Shown: piece by piece, positions 12,764 through 26,595 of the stretch
Layout of the letters: each line of letters begins with the position of its first letter
Position numbering within the stretch: the stretch's first letter is position 1
NCBI RefSeq assembly: GCF_002994745.2
Contig: NC_037088.1
Span: forward strand, 687,001-751,000
Reading direction: 5' to 3'
Length of the DNA: 64,000 bases
DNA from: Rosa chinensis
Taxonomy: Eukaryota > Streptophyta > Magnoliopsida > Rosales > Rosaceae
Position numbers and translations under genes: made by a program
The notes under the pieces: generated by a model
Databases searched by the model: none
What the model was told of the DNA's origin: nothing
The model's input: the letters and a program-made list of their open reading frames with translations, nothing else

Positions 12764-14815
12764 TCAGACTGGACGGTTGAAAACAAAATGGGTCTTCCCA
12801 ACCATACGCACGGACAGTTCAGATTCAGTTGGCAACTTAAAATGCTGCTTGAATGCTGGATACCCTTCGGTCATAAAGAGGGTATTGCAATGAGGAACCA
12901 ACTTTATTAGCATGGCCGCTCCGGTCAAACTTTGGAAAAGGAATACATCTTTGCAGAGTGCAATGTTTTCTGCCTCCACAAAACTCTGAGGCAAGGACTG
13001 CAGAGGACGACAATCAAAATTAAGGGAAATTTATCAACGCAGACTTGTACATATTGTCACTTCACTGAAGTATGTAAAACCCATTTCAACTAATGCTCTG
13101 TATAATACAAATAGGTAAGACAGAGTCAAGTTAGGTAGCTTACTGCGAATGAATCGTATACCATACTGGTGCATGCCGGATACCATTGGAGGTGCTGCAT
13201 GATATGGTCATGAACTTGCATTTGCCAAATGCGTCCAACTACATAAGGTTCCGCATCCTCCGGAACACCGACGGCTCCTACAGCTGGATAGTTAGTGGCT
13301 ATGGTGGAGGGGGTTCCGGGAGAATTGGAAGGGCCGGGATGGGAAAGAACAGAATGAGAAGTAGAGCCAATTGAGCAAGGAACAGGGATGATGCTCGCCT
13401 AGTTTGCATTACTAAATCCAGGGGACACCAAATGACCCTTCCTACGATGGAATATGACAGCCGAAATTAATCCACCATCTAGCAACCGCAACTTCAGAGA
13501 GTGAGAAGAATTCAACTCGGTTTCCAGGGCAAACCTCGACCACCCACCAGTAAACTGCAATGACAATAGTCCAAAAGCTTCCAGCTGAACCTTCCACTAC
13601 ATGTGATGGTGTGTCTTAAGCTGAATGGTGTAAGATGAAGGAATTCTGGATTGCCACAGACGGGTAGAAATGGACCGTCAAAGATGACCTAAAACGAATC
13701 AAATATAAACCTTAATCAATAGAAAGGGGTTAGTTCCACGTACAGGTAAGAACTGAAGGCCAAATTTGTTAACTAATTCAAAGTTATGGCAGTGGTGCTC
13801 GGACATGTAAACAATGCACAAAAAGGTGTATCGACATGTTTTAGGTTAAGTTATAAGCAAGATCGTGGAATGATACAAGGGTAGCGGGTATGATTTGTTA
13901 ATCAATAAAAGTCAAACTGATGTTACCAACTATTCGTCGACACGGTACCAGTTGTGTTTTCCAACTTCGTACACATACTCTTCCTTTAGCTATGCCAAGC
14001 CGGCTACAGAAGGTGGAATGGTGAAATCGGCGAGATCGGGTGGGGTTCGCATTAGATGACCTATTCCATCAAACTGAGTAATGACAAATGTCATTGTACT
14101 AGAATGGAGTTGGAAAATAAGGCGGAGTTCAGATTTGCCGCCACTAATATTTTGCAGGAATTATTTCCAACCACGCACAATCATATATTCGTCCCCCATT
14201 GGAATCAGACTACAGGACCATATCTTGGCCGGGAGGCCAGATAGAGTCATCCATGCATCCAGTGGCGTACCGTTCGTGGACAAATGTCTCACCCAGAAAG
14301 CCGGAGGAATTTTCTACATAATATCAACCACGAATGGTGTAAGTAGCATGCACAACCAGTAATGGTGGTAACAGTATCAAAAGGTTGGATTGAATGGTAG
14401 GGACAATTGAACTGGACAAGGTGATTACGGTGAAGAAACAACCATTTTAAACAATCAAGTGAGTTCAGCAAAGGGATTTCACTTACTAAAAAGGTCCTGT
14501 GCTTCTCTAAGGTGACCTCGACGAAGAACATGGGCACATCAAATATAAATAAAGAGTTCCTGTGGTTGGTCTGCATCTGTGTCAAACAAGGGTAAGGATA
14601 ATCTAATGAATACTTGAATACCATATCTATCTACAAAAACAACTTACACCGACAAGAAAGTAAAGAAAATGTAGGCAACTATAAGTTACAATAGGTGGGC
14701 ATCGATTATGCCCACGCAAACATTGAATATTCAGTCTTACCGGAACTGTAAGGCGCTTAACTTTTTTCCGAACACGAATGGAAGGGAAAACTGAATGTTT
14801 AGCGGAAGACGTGGA
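12764..14815 (-). pseudogene. B3 locus F: three-domain REM-like B3 protein, decayed
   Basis: Minus strand. Tentative exon 1 ends at 14741 (donor GTAAGA) with KRLTVP as its last residues, joining the KIPPAF that opens exon 2 (14313-13927). That is the usual B3 strand-1 to IP..F junction. Exon 3 is about 13688-13144 and exon 4 is 12997-12764 (77 aa, stop TGA). Exon 4 is open and B3-like (MLIKLVP, EGYPAFK, FVFN). Exon 2 has TAA directly after VRGWK, and a further in-frame stop later. Exon 3 has stops and at least one frameshift around the recognisable FTGGWSRF...DGGLISAVIFHRR segment. The end of exon 3 (HLQWYPAC) resembles the end of exon 3 of locus E (HQLEGYPHC), so E and F look like sisters. 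No start codon could be fixed. Confidence 0.72.
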
Positions 14816-15866
14816 TCGGTAAGTTATTCAAGTTCTCGGAATGAGGTCGGGATGAGGAGGCGATGGAAAGTTGGAAACGAAGGTTGAGGGTGATTCTCTA
14901 TGTGAGTGCTCAGCAGAAAACCGGACTGCAAAACAGTTATTTCATTCAAAGGCCTTGTATTTTAAAAACAAGGATACGGAATAGTGACCTATATATATAT
15001 ATATAAATATTTTTGTTTGTAGTTGGGGTTGGTCAAACCGGGGCATACCGGTAATCCCAGCTACAACATCACTGATGGTTATCAAAGAAGTAACAGTTTT
15101 CTGGAGTAGGTCACACCTAATTTTAGACCCATCAAGAAAGGATAGTTTGATTACTAACAGTACTAGGGAAAACCCAATTTGGACACAAATCTTTTCAGGA
15201 CGGACCAATTTTTCGTCTCATAAACACATGAATAGAGACAAAAAAATTTAATTTTTCCCGAAATTTTTTGTTTTTCAAAACTCTCCATTCAACGTTATTT
15301 AGAGGCAAATAAGTTTCAATTAAGGACAAAACAATACTTGTCCCCAAATTTAAATGGGGACGAAATTAAATTATGTCTCCTATGCGTTTTCGATTTTCTA
15401 AATAATTATAAAATTTAAGTGGGTAGTTGCGCCGAATTTCAAATTGTGGATGAAAGAATTAGGGGTGAAAACTTTCGTCCCTATTTATTTCCTTTTTAAC
15501 TTCTGGCCAGGGTTTGGCAAATATGAAAAGAATTATGAAGTATATTGATGAAAATGTTTAGTTTTTTTATGTTGAAAAAAGATTCATATTATTGGCATTT
15601 TTTATCACTGGATTATCCATAACAATAACGTAAAAATAATTTAATTTATTGTAAAAAAAATATTATTTAATAGGCGACAAACTAAATTTGTTGTCTATTG
15701 TCATTTAATAATTTATTTAAGGGGCCGTGACCACTTACCCAATTTTAACCAAAAATTCCCCACTTGCTCCACTAAGAGTTTTTTGACCCCATTTACCCAA
15801 TTTAACTTCTACTGACATAATTACCCTCATTTTAATCTCTCTCTCTCTCCCCCCCCCCCTCACCGA

Positions 15867-15976
<110 letters not shown>

Positions 15977-16734
15977 AACTCCGTCACGCTTGACGAATCC
16001 GGCGACCCAGACCGCAACGACTTCTCTCTCTCACTCACCGATGCTCAACCCAGGCCTCCGGCGACCCAGGCTTCTGACGAATCAGATCGTCGATCTTCCA
16101 GTGCCACTGGAGCATCTCCACTGGTTGTACATGTCCAGGTCCATCGGGTTGTCAGAGACCCGAACCGTCGGGACAAACTGCTCCTCCTCGCCGGGCACGT
16201 CGGGTGCTATGGTCGTTCTCCTCCTCGCCGTGGACGACGTCGATCCGCGTCAGAGCTTTCTCCAATGACCAGTCGAAAGAGGCCGTCAAGCTTCTGGAGA
16301 AGCAGTCGACGTGCACCGCCGATGAGCTCCACCATCAACCTCGTCCCAAATCCAATCGATTCTGGAGCTTCAAGGTCCGGCCATTTGCACCTGCAATTTC
16401 ACAGTTCCGGCCGGCCGATCAGACAGCAAATCGTGCGCCGGCGCCTCTGTCCCTGGTCCTTCAGATCCGGTGCCCAGAGCAATTTCTGGGTGCCAGAAGC
16501 ATTTTTTTTTTTTTTTTTTTACACTGTGAACCCCGAGAATGAGGAAGGAATTGCAATGTAACTGTGGGATTTGTTTGATGGTCTACTGGGGGCAGTAGAC
16601 ACATTATTGGCCCCCAGTAGACTTTGATATGAGGGACAGGGATCACTATAGTGTGGTGTTTTGATAAGTTACCTGTTGTTGTTTGTGTATTAAAGTCAAA
16701 TTATCTGTGAATCTTACAAAATGGTGCATTTTTG

Positions 16735-17100
16735 GTGGTCTATTGGGGGGCAGTAGAGACGTTGGACTTTGTATTGGGGGGCAATAATATGATTACTGGG
16801 GGGCAGTAATATGATTATAAATTGATCAATTGTGCTTGTAGTGTATTCATTTTGGTTTTGGGAGTTCATACAATTCACTGGACGACAATAATATGATTTT
16901 TGGAAGGCAATAATATGATTACTGGGGGGCAGTAATATGATTACTGGGGGGCAATAATAGCCGGATTCCGGTCATCGGTAGCCGGATTTCGGTTACCGGT
17001 TTCGGCCGGATTCCGGTCATCGGTCGCCGGAATCCGGTTACCGTTCGCCGGAGTCCGGTCACCTGTCGCCGGAGACAGCGCCGGCCACTGGTCACCGGAG
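16735..17100. repeat. Degenerate minisatellites inside the MULE
   Basis: Two short-period repeats. From about 16735 to 16960, units like ATTACTGGGGGGCAGTAATA recur. From about 16962 to 17100, units like GCCGGAATCCGGTTACC and GCCGGATTCCGGTCATC recur. The copies are imperfect and the unit length varies. Confidence 0.75.
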
Positions 17101-17773
17101 CACAGCAAGGTGGAAGGTGACTTCTCTCTCTAAGTGAGAAAGAAGGAGAGGGCAAAAAAGTCTCAAAAAAAAAGAAAAAAGAATTAATTGGGTAAAGGGG
17201 AAATAATCCCTTAGAGTGTTTTGGGTAAATGGGGTTAAAAAACAGTTGGTGGAGCAAGTGGGCAATTTTTAGCCTAAAATCGGGTAAATGATCATTTTCC
17301 CTTTATTTAAAATTAAAATATAATTTTAAAATAAATTGAGACGGATTGACTTTTGTCCCTTATTCCTCCTGTTAGCTATATTTTAGTTAATTTTCCCGCC
17401 AATCTCAAAAATTGGGGGACACAACTTTATAGAATAGGGGACAATTTTAATTTTTTCTCCAAATGCAATGCGAGACGGAATTTATCAGTCGTTGCTTTTA
17501 ATAATTAGGGACGAGGTTTACATCGACGACTTTAGCCACAAAATAGTTCCTTCTCTAATTTTTTTGGGACAAAATCTCAACTTTTGGAGAAATAATGATT
17601 TTGTCCCCGAATGGCTTTTCTCTAATAGTGTAAGAACACTCATAGTGGCTGAATAAGAGTAAGGTTGGACTAAGGTGTCCATAAACTGTAATTGAGGAAA
17701 GGAACGAGTTTAATAAAACATGGATTTATACATCGGCTATTTCAACCATGGATGTAATGTGGTAACGTGACGA

Positions 17774-18120
17774 GGTAAATTAGTAAGGCAAAATTGTTAC
17801 TCAGTTATTGTGTTATATATGTTGTTCTGGCACGCGAACAGAAGATGCATCATGTATTAATTGATGATGGGGACTACTCTTGAAAAGAAGGGTGAGTATT
17901 GATTGTTTTGTTGAGTCCATCTGCAATTTCGATAAAGGGGTTGATTGTTTAGGGGTAAATTAGTCAGGCAAAATTGTTACTCAGTTATTGTGTTATGTTG
18001 TTCTGGCACACGAACAGAAGTTGCATCATGTATTAATTGATGATGGGGACTACTCTTGAAAAGAAGGGTGAGTATTGATTGTTTTGTTGAGTCCATCTGC
18101 AATTTCGATAAAGGGGTCGA
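17774..18120. repeat. Tandem duplication, about 166 bp, period 180
   Basis: The segment starting GGTAAATTAGTAAGGCAAAA at 17774 is repeated from 17954 with only a few substitutions and a small indel, ending near 17939 and 18115. A 14-bp spacer separates the copies. No B3 motif or other coding signal was recognised in it. Confidence 0.85.
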
Positions 18121-18792
18121 TGATGGGGTTAGTGATATTAATGATAGCATAAAGAAGAAGAGAACGACTTTGATTAAGAGGTGCAGGGGGGACAGGTGAA
18201 AGAACAAAATAATATGCTAATTCAATGCGTGGGGTATGCCATCAATGGTTGACGCAAAATCCGGGTAACGTGTAAAGGGCATTAGGCGGACGGGAGCAGG
18301 GATGCCTGCACGACGAAACGAGTGTGATGTGATTGAACAATGTTATAGATTTTGAACCTAAAAGGAAGACAAATCTGAAGGCAACAGAACGAGGGATTTG
18401 CATGTCGTAGTTGCATGTGAGCCGAAATCTAAACTGCTGTAACTTACACACCATGAGTGATGAACGAATATGCTGAAGTTGTGATAGCAATTAATAGCGT
18501 AATTCCCGTGTATGTAATTATTTGTTCCAGAAAAGTACATGGTCATGTTTAAAGATAAGGAAGCCCAAACGCGGTATAGGCATAGTTAATTGGAAAAATG
18601 ATCAAGTAAATTTGAGCCATAATTGTCCTAACCTTTGCTGTTTCATATTAATTTCATGAGGTCATACTTGATTGACCCGTTTTAATTGTGCTGTTGAACG
18701 AATTTTTTTGATGACCGTATAGTAAGTTAGTAACAGGTTATATGAAATAGATATGGAAACCAATATTAAGAAGCAGCTAATAATTTAAAATA

Positions 18793-19570
18793 GGGTAATT
18801 ATCACAAACGGTACTTGAACTTATCATCGATTTTATCAATGGTACCTGAACTTCAATTTTGATCAGAACCAGAACCTGAACTGTTCGATTTTATTTCTAA
18901 TGGTACCTATCACTAACTTCCGTTAATGTTCCGTTAAAAACTGACATGTGCCAAATATGTGACTCATTTTTCAAAGATAAATTTGTAAAATTACCTTCTT
19001 CTTTTTTGTAATATCACTTATTTTCACTTATATTGTCGCTATAAAAAATGAGACTACCAAAAGGAAAAACTTTTAACTTCAATTAAAAATATGAATGACA
19101 GGAAACAAAAAAAAAGAATTACCAAAGTTTTGAGAAGCTTTTGGTTTTAAATGTTTTATAGTTTGTCCAAAAAAAATATTTTATAGTTTTATTTGAAATG
19201 TTTTCTCTGTATCTATAAAGCAAATTAATTTTTGTTGAGATCTTGCGTTTAAATTTTATTTTCATAAGAGGGTAGACATACATTTTAAAATTCTATTTTT
19301 AATTGAACTTCTATTTTTATTAACATATTAATTGATCAAAATATCTAGTAAACAAAATTATTTAAATGGGTATTTTTGTCAAACTACTCTTGAATATAGG
19401 TCATGTGTTTTGCACATGTTAGTTTTTAACGGAACATTAACGGAAGTTAGTGATAGGTACCATTTGAAATGAAATCGAAAAATTCGGATACTGGTTGCGA
19501 TCAAAATTGAAGTTCAGGTACTATCGATAAGATAGAGGATAAGTTCAAGTACCATTTGTGATAATAAACC
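18793..19570. mobile_element. MULE-like element with long terminal inverted repeats
   Basis: The left end GGGTAATTATCACAAA(C)GGTACTTGAACTTATC matches, inverted, the right end ...GATAAGTTCAAGTACCATTTGTGATAATAAACC. The inverted similarity continues inward for roughly 180 bp, through TTAACGGAACATTAACGGAAG. The flanks TTTAAAATA (18784-18792) and TGTAAAATA (19571-19579) agree at 8 of 9 positions, consistent with a slightly decayed 9-bp duplication. The centre is AT-rich with no coding capacity. Confidence 0.75.
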
Positions 19571-20384
19571 TGTAAAATAACATAACGTAGAATGTTTTGT
19601 GCTGAACGACATAATTGTGATTAATGTAAATGGAATATGAATAGTTTCGGACAATGACAGTGCACCCCATTATTAGTAAATGACAAATACAATATAGTAC
19701 GAGAGATAACAATTAAGCCCATGAAACTGGCCGACAACTGTAGGGATCTAATTACAGACACCGCAAATGTGAACCGGACATACCAAGTACGTATAGAGAT
19801 GCAACAAAACGTATAGAAATATAACTTCACAGCTAATCATATCATTGTCAAAAGTTGATGGTTTCGGTATGGGTTGAGTGACATATAGTTGGGTTAAAAG
19901 AACAACACTCCGACGTTTGTTAGATGATTGTATAGGCCAGACAAAAATCGTGATAATTTTACATATTTTAATACTATTATTAAAGAAGAGAATACAAACA
20001 ATATATTATTTAGCTATAACATTGAAGGCCGGATGAACCTAATGTAAGATAAAGTTTGTTCCGTCATAAATGTATTTTATGAATAAATAGACATGTAAAT
20101 GGGATGGCTTCTGAGCCGAACCCTCTTAACATCCATGGATATTGGACTGGTTTGGCAACAAACTTTTCATCCGTTGATCATATGAGTCCGATAACCCGTA
20201 ACAATAACTGATGAAATTTGGATATAGGTCTATCATATCCGTTAATGATCTGCTTTAAGTTTTCATATTAAAGATATGTTATGTTGTTCTTAATATATTC
20301 GTTTTTTAGATATATATAAAATATGTAATATTAAATATTAATAATTTGTAATACATATTGTTTGCATACGTAGTTCGGATGCAG

Positions 20385-20898
20385 GTCCTTCATACGTAGT
20401 TGGTACCACTGATGGCATGGAGGAACTCGTTGAAGGAGCTAATGAAGATGTGACGATGGACGATGCTGTTTGGCTAGTTGTTGGTGACGGCTTTCAATTA
20501 CATCAGCTTGAAGGATACCCACACTGCAAATGCAAGTTGCATGATCGTCAATGTGTGAGGTACATTCTTCACATTAAGGGCTACACCAACAGGAATACAA
20601 CTAATTGTACAATTTTAACTGTATAGAGAAAACTTCCGTTTGGGATATATAATCAACTTGCCCGTTATGGTTTCAGAGGCTACCGGTAAGCTGTGGGGAA
20701 GAAAACTTCCAACTTGAAGAAACTTGGTGCACCATACAATCATTGGACGGAGTAGCAATGATGATAAAATTGGTGCCAATGGAAAATACGATGTATATTA
20801 CAGGACAATATAAGGCATTTCGGGAAAATATCAAATTGATGAAGAGAAGCCGCATCGACTTGTACGTCATACGACCATATTATTTTATGTTCGTATAA
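20385..20898 (+). pseudogene. B3 locus E: 3' remnant of a three-domain B3 gene
   Basis: Two pieces are recognised. The first is 20385-20554, with an acceptor CAG before it and a donor GTGAGG after it. It encodes an acidic linker (ANEDVTMDDAV) ending HQLEGYPHCKCK. The second is a last exon at 20677-20898 (222 nt, stop TAA), preceded by TTTCAG. It encodes a third B3 domain with IKLVP, TGQYKAF and YYFMFV at the end. The exon length equals that of locus B. Domains 1 and 2 were not found upstream, where the MULE-like element and tandem duplication lie. This is therefore a truncated copy, or a gene whose 5' half has decayed beyond recognition. Its closest relative here is locus F. Confidence 0.68.
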
Positions 20899-21788
20899 AT
20901 GACGCTGTCAGTCATGGCGACATAATTGTTTATTTTTAATTAAGTGTATCCAATATATCAACCGAAGTCTATGACCGTTGGCGTTATGTACTAGGGGGTA
21001 GGTTGTATGACCTATGGATAAAGCTTTTGGGTGAGAGTCAATTATGTGGAAAAAATAATATTTGCACGCTTCGGGTTCCCATCCAAATAGTAAGACCCTT
21101 GGGGTGTGTCAGTGTCCTCGAACTTGGAGAACCAATTGGGAAGGATAAAAGTTGAAAAATCATATAACCGGCTTTATTGGGTAAAGGAAGATGTATGACC
21201 GCCAATAAATTGCAACCACACGCGTGCGGCAAGGTGGCCATAAATAGGGATTCGAAATAAGAAGTTAATATTTAAATAAAATAATACATTCACTCAAATC
21301 GGTTACGTTCGTGTAACTTCAATTCTGGAAAGGAGTGGGTCAACGTACATAGAACCCTACACACCTATTCAGAAACATTAACTCACTCAGCCGTTCATAT
21401 ACCCAAAGGTAACCGATTCGCGTCATACAACAAACAAGGCATTATTAAAACTTAAAAAGGGTTGTTGCTGAAACAAGTAGGGGCGAAGGACTCTGTCAAT
21501 TCAAATCACCGACATCCGACCGTCGGAGTTATGTTCACCAAGTTCACAACAAAAAGTTTCAAAGGTATTTCTATTTGTCTCGGTCTTAATAGGAAGACAG
21601 AACAGCCTATGTGGTTGAAAGTACAAAAAATATTGCTGGTAAGATATTTGGATATTGCCATTACCCGTGGAGTTAAGCCTTTGCTGATTGACAATGTCTA
21701 CCAACTCTGAAATTTCAATTAACGTAAATAAGGTACCTGAACTAATGATTCGTATTTATTCACGGACTGTGAATCACCAATCACAGGC
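20899..21788. other. Spacer between B3 loci E and C
   Basis: An 82-codon plus ORF at 21462-21710 has no B3 spacing that I can align. The rest shows no clear feature. The 3' part should include the promoter of the intact locus C. Confidence 0.35.
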
Positions 21789-23676
21789 ATGGCTTCAGGA
21801 AGTGGATCACACCGTCCAATGCAGTTGGGAAGGCAGCTGTGTTTCATCCAAGTTGTGAGGAGCCCGTCAAAGAATACGGAGAGTTTGGTAAGTAGGGTGA
21901 TGTTGAAATGGATAGTAGATTAACATAATTTAGTGTACATGCAATACTGTTTAACATAGTTTTTAATGGAAAATTTATTCATCCTCCCAAAATGGATATC
22001 ACGACTTGATATGAAATATTGATGAAGTTGTAACACTAAGTAATGGCGTTGACATATTATACAGGTCATCCCTCCTCCATTTGTGATAGAGTTCATGAAT
22101 GGTGACAGATGCCGGCAGGGAAGGATAAAACTAGAAGGATTGGAACAGTGCCAGTGGCGGGTAAAAATAAATACAGATGGGAGGGGAGTTGAATTGGGTG
22201 AAGGGTGGGCGGAATTTGTGGGGGAAAATTTGGAGGACGGGTGGATGCTAGTGCTATTAAGGTACGAGGGGGCAATGACTTTTTCTGCCAGGAGATATGG
22301 CCGGTCAGGAGCTCTGATGGTGACAGCACCAAGGGGGAGACAGACAAAGGGGACACCACGTGGAGTTGGGGGCATTTATCCATCATTTGCACAGTTGGTT
22401 ATTCCAAGTGGAATGAACAGCGAAGTGCTGGTAATGCATAATTGCAATTATAGTTATAAAATATGTTTGAAGGTTATGTGTGAAAATGTAATGATGTTTG
22501 GGGTTTAAGTCGGATGTCAAATAATGGTTTATGTGGTTATTTGTAATTGAATAATGTAATTTCCATTTTATTTTGATTTTGTGATAATAGGAAATACCAG
22601 CAGGGATCTTTTGTGGAGGATCAAGTCGAACCACGATTGAAAGTAAGGTTTGGTTGAATAATATGAATTGGGGGATGTCGTGCAATGCACGTATCAAGGT
22701 AAGTGAATATAGAGGATTCATAAAAGGAGGTTGGGACAGGTGGGTGAGTGCAAACATTGTAAGAGTATGCAAGTGGTGCATTGTGGATTATAATCGTTCA
22801 AAAAATGAGGCAACTGTGATGGCGTTTCTGCAATGTGGAGGGGTGATGTCGAACGTGGCAATGATGAATGCCATAACAATCGGTGATGCTATGTACATTG
22901 ATAGTTGTGATGAAGAATATTCGGAGGATTCAAAGGAAGATGAGGAAGATCTGACTGATAAAGGAGAAGCTGGTCATATGGTACAGTTTCCAATACCTCA
23001 AAGTGTGATCCGAGTTGGAAAAAAATATGGGGTAAGTATATTACAATACAAGTTTACAATAATGATTTTATGCCATCCCAAGATGTAGGCATAAATTCAC
23101 ATAAATAACCTATCACACAATATGGTTACGATATTATGGTGTTTTTTGGGTTGTATGGATGAGTATATATGGCCACGGCTGAGGCACATCCCAACAGTAT
23201 GGAATATACAACTGCATTGTATGTATTATTTTAACAACATTGTTAACGGTATTTATATATGTACAATTTCATAGATAATGGAGTAATAAAATAATATGAT
23301 GTTATTAAAACCGTTGATGCTTCTAGTGTTGATAAACTGCCGTATATTTTCATGTCAGGTATGGTAGTGAAGTAGGGGTTTGGACAATACAGCAATATTT
23401 ACCTCTATTGTACTAACATTGACGAATCGTTTATCTTTATTATAGCAACTTTCCACAAAGTATGCAAAGCAATATTTCCCTGGTGTCGGTAGTCGTCAGG
23501 TTGTAGTGAGGACTGGAGATGGACAATCATGGGAGGTTCCATTTTTGAAGTCAAATCAAACATATAGGTACAGCAGAGGCTTTGTGGAACTAAGGAAAGG
23601 ATATGGGCTGAAGGTGGGAAACAAATGCAAGGTTTCGTGCCAAGGAAACTGGGTTTTTGTGATGGAGAAGATGTAA
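21789..23676 (+). CDS. B3 locus C: intact three-domain REM-like B3 protein
   Basis: The predicted CDS joins 21789-21887, 22065-22430, 22591-23031 and 23446-23676. All introns are GT-AG and phase 0, and the frame is open throughout (33+122+147+76 = 378 aa). Domain 1 (about residues 17-120) spans exons 1 and 2: FIQVV, then VIPPPF, QWRVKI, EGWAEF (Trp81), VLLRYEG, TFSARRYGRSG. Domain 2 (exon 3, from residue 156) is more divergent: EIPAGIF, KGGWDRW, TVMAFLQCGG. It is followed by an acidic stretch CDEEYSEDSKEDEEDL. Domain 3 (exon 4) has SWEVPF, YSRGFVEL and NWVFVME. B3 domains are plant DNA-binding folds; REM (reproductive meristem) proteins commonly carry several. Nuclear location and DNA binding are family inference. 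The only open member of a six-locus cluster, it is the best candidate for a working gene. Domain 2 could have lost DNA binding. The start is the first ATG giving a phase-0 exon 1. Confidence 0.85.
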
Positions 23677-25678
23677 ACTTGGTGGCAAGAAACAGCACTG
23701 TAGGTGATACAGATTACAGAAGGTGAAGCTGAAATGGATACATTAACTTTAAAGGGATGTTGGATTTAAGGAAGTCGTGAAAAATTCCGTACAATTTTAA
23801 TTTGGAATGTTTTAATCATTTTATATTTAGTCGAACAATGGGGACTTGTAATATGGTTTGCAATGTAATGGGTATGTTTAGTAGTGTTAAAAAGATTTCA
23901 TATTTGCTATGGAATGCAATGGGTATGTTTATTGTTGCTTAAGATATTTCTTATTTGGTTTGCAATGTAATGGGTATGTTTAGTTTTGCTTAATATATTT
24001 CGTTTAATATGATAACGATTGTTATTTTGCATACTAATTGTGGTTAGCGTTGCATATGGCGCAATTAAATGATTTTTCCCATTGCCAATAGCTCTATAAG
24101 TTTCAGGAATTTTGCACATACTGCCTCGGATGTCATAGGGTGATGTCATGTTGCAGCTGGTTCAAGTTAGCGGTAACTCAATCCTGTATGGGTATCCGGA
24201 AAAATTCGTCATAGTGTTCCACAATTTAAAACTAGAGACCACGTGGTGGAGCCGTGGAGGAGATGAGAACCGTTGAATTGGCAATGGACGTGAACAAATG
24301 CCGGTACAGACTTTTTAGAGCCATGAGGCAACTTTATTTTATTTTTTTGTATTGCAAGGCAACTATTCATACAAAATTGTTATATAAAATAAATAAATCC
24401 AAAACTAGTAATAGGGAAAAAAAAACCATATATATTGTATTCTTAAATAGTTAAATTAGAAATGACATTACTTGAAATGAAAACACAAAAAGCGAAAAAT
24501 CAAGTTGTTTAATAGGAGACGAAATCAGAATAAGAAAAGAAGAATATAAAACGAAACGTTTTGATCTCGAACATGCGTGGTTAAAAGGCCACATAGCAAA
24601 CTTACCACTGCGCTAAAGCAGAATCACGTTGCAAGAATGGCAAAGAATATATATAATTAGTTGGAACATGAAATATATACATATATATATAGACTTAATA
24701 TATATATATATAATATTATTGAATAGGAAAGTCTACATAAAGTAAATATAAGAATATTTTGGTATAATTATTTTCCTTAATAGTCATTTGATAATAGGTT
24801 ATATATGTCATTTAATAATTCGTAATAGAGTGAGCTGTGAGGTGAACTAAGGAGATTTGGACGTCCAAATAGAAACAATTACTTCATACTGTAATAACTT
24901 AATATTGACATTTTACAGGAAACACAATACCATTCTTCCTATGCAAGCCCAATTCACAACCGGCACATATCTATTAAAATTTTATGCAGAGAATTATTAA
25001 TTCGAAAAATGTAACTTCATTGTTGGTGTTAATATGGCTATTGGTAATCTAAATTACCCATCAAATGAAAATGAATTGTCGCCTCAATGAGGCCTAAGAT
25101 TTGTCGCAATACAATTAACTGTCATGACATGTCACCTACACACATTAGCAATTTGTGAAATCATGACATGACAGTTTTCAAAAATAGACTAGTTTATCAT
25201 TCTAACATGTAATGAATCTTAGTTATTTAGGTTATGTTCTAAAAAAAGAATAATTTAAAATACTTGCATTGCAAAATTTTGTTTTATTAGAGTTATGCTT
25301 ATATAATTTAAATTTTTTTCAAAGGAGATTGGAACCAAGCCTAGCTGGGAGTCTGTTAATAGCAATGCAAATGATAAGTTTGATAACGTCAAACTGACTT
25401 TACAATCTTAATAAGCATCGTTAAATATGGTAGGAAATACATAAGTTCGCGATAAATTTGCTAGCTAACAGATGGAAAGTATTTAACATAGGAATTTATA
25501 TTAGTTAAACGATAGTAATATCATATTGATATAATACGTTAAAAATTGCACGAATGCAATATTGTATTCATGACGACGATGACTAAAATAAAGATTTTCA
25601 ATCGGCTTTTCCCATGGATTATCTCGAAGAAGATGTAATTACCGGTATACATGTAACAGTTGACCTAAGGCCTCATTT
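23677..25678. other. Intergenic DNA downstream of B3 locus C
   Basis: AT-rich, with imperfect direct repeats of the motif TTTGCAATGTAATGGGTATGTTTA near 23860-23985 (three copies) just past the gene, and (TA)n near 24685-24715. No gene was recognised. A possible tRNA-derived SINE is listed separately. Confidence 0.45.
24561..24620 (-). mobile_element. Possible tRNA-derived SINE head
   Basis: On the minus strand this reads TAGCGCAGTGGTAAG (A-box-like), and about 30 nt later ATGTTCGAGATC (B-box-like). That resembles the internal promoter of a tRNA, but it cannot fold as a complete tRNA. No target duplication or tail was fixed. It could also be a decayed tRNA copy. Confidence 0.35.
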
Positions 25679-26013
25679 GGTTCAGGGAAAGGAAAGTCAT
25701 TCCTTTGTCTTTCCCATAGGAAGATAAATGAAATTTCCGAACAACTTTCCATTCCGATGTTTGGTAACGTAAGGAAAGTTATCAGGAAAATTATTCAAAA
25801 GTTTGTAAATAATATAATAAAATAATATGTTGTCGGTAATAAATGTAAGGATATAAGGGGGGAAAGTGATTTCTTTAAGATTTGGAAGGAACCACTTTCC
25901 CCCTTAGTTTGCCATACTTCAGGAAATGATTTCCTTTCCTTTTGTATCCCAAACACAGGAAAGGAACAAGTTTCAATTCTTGATGCTTCCTTTCTGTGAA
26001 ACCAAACGTGGCC
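25679..26013. mobile_element. Tourist-like (PIF/Harbinger) MITE
   Basis: A 335-bp element. It starts GGCCTCATTTGGTTCA and ends, inverted, GGCCACGTTTGGTTTCA. The flanks are TAA on both sides (25676-25678, 26014-26016), the 3-bp TWA duplication typical of PIF/Harbinger. Subterminal AAAGGAAAG and CTTTCC words are repeated in both halves. It has no coding capacity and lies about 580 bp upstream of the ATG of B3 locus D. Confidence 0.85.
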
Positions 26014-26595
26014 TAAGGATGAACAAGCCGATCAACTATGTGTCAACGATTCTCTAAAAAAATTTTTAAAAAATAATGTGTCAACGAAATTATGATACAT
26101 TGGGAAGGTAAGGACATAAATAGATATAATTAAGGGGAGGCGGGTACCCCGAGGCTGACATCACTTACTCTTCACTCTTAACCGGTGGCTACGTCCGAGA
26201 CCACGTCAACATGATTGTCCTGACGTGGGAAATTCCACTTCAATCCATCGTTGGACACATTGACAATGTAGATAACGTTGGAGGGAGAGTAAGGTAAATT
26301 CCTCTTCAATGACAACGACAAACGTACGTAATAAATTCAAACCACCCCTCAAACCGAATGAAGAATCGGAAGGGTTAATGCGAAAAATGAGCAGCAACAT
26401 AGACAACCAAAGCTTCTTCCCCAAATTGAACTCGTAATCGGTCCATCCATAATATCATTCCGGTGAGGGTGACAGTTTCGCAGACAGGAATCTGAAGGTT
26501 TGTTAACACGCTTCATTGTTTTCTCCTTTGTAAATAGATTTTGTTTGTCATCCTGTACTAATATTTCAATTCCATATTCGGAATTTGTCGCAGAT

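Noticed and set aside
21462..21710. 82-aa plus ORF as a further B3 domain
   Set aside because: I could not align the GW..F and F.Y.G positions, and no splice borders link it to a B3 exon.
24561..24620. A functional tRNA gene
   Set aside because: Only A-box and B-box-like words are present. The stems do not pair and there is no proper anticodon arm, so a SINE head is the better reading.
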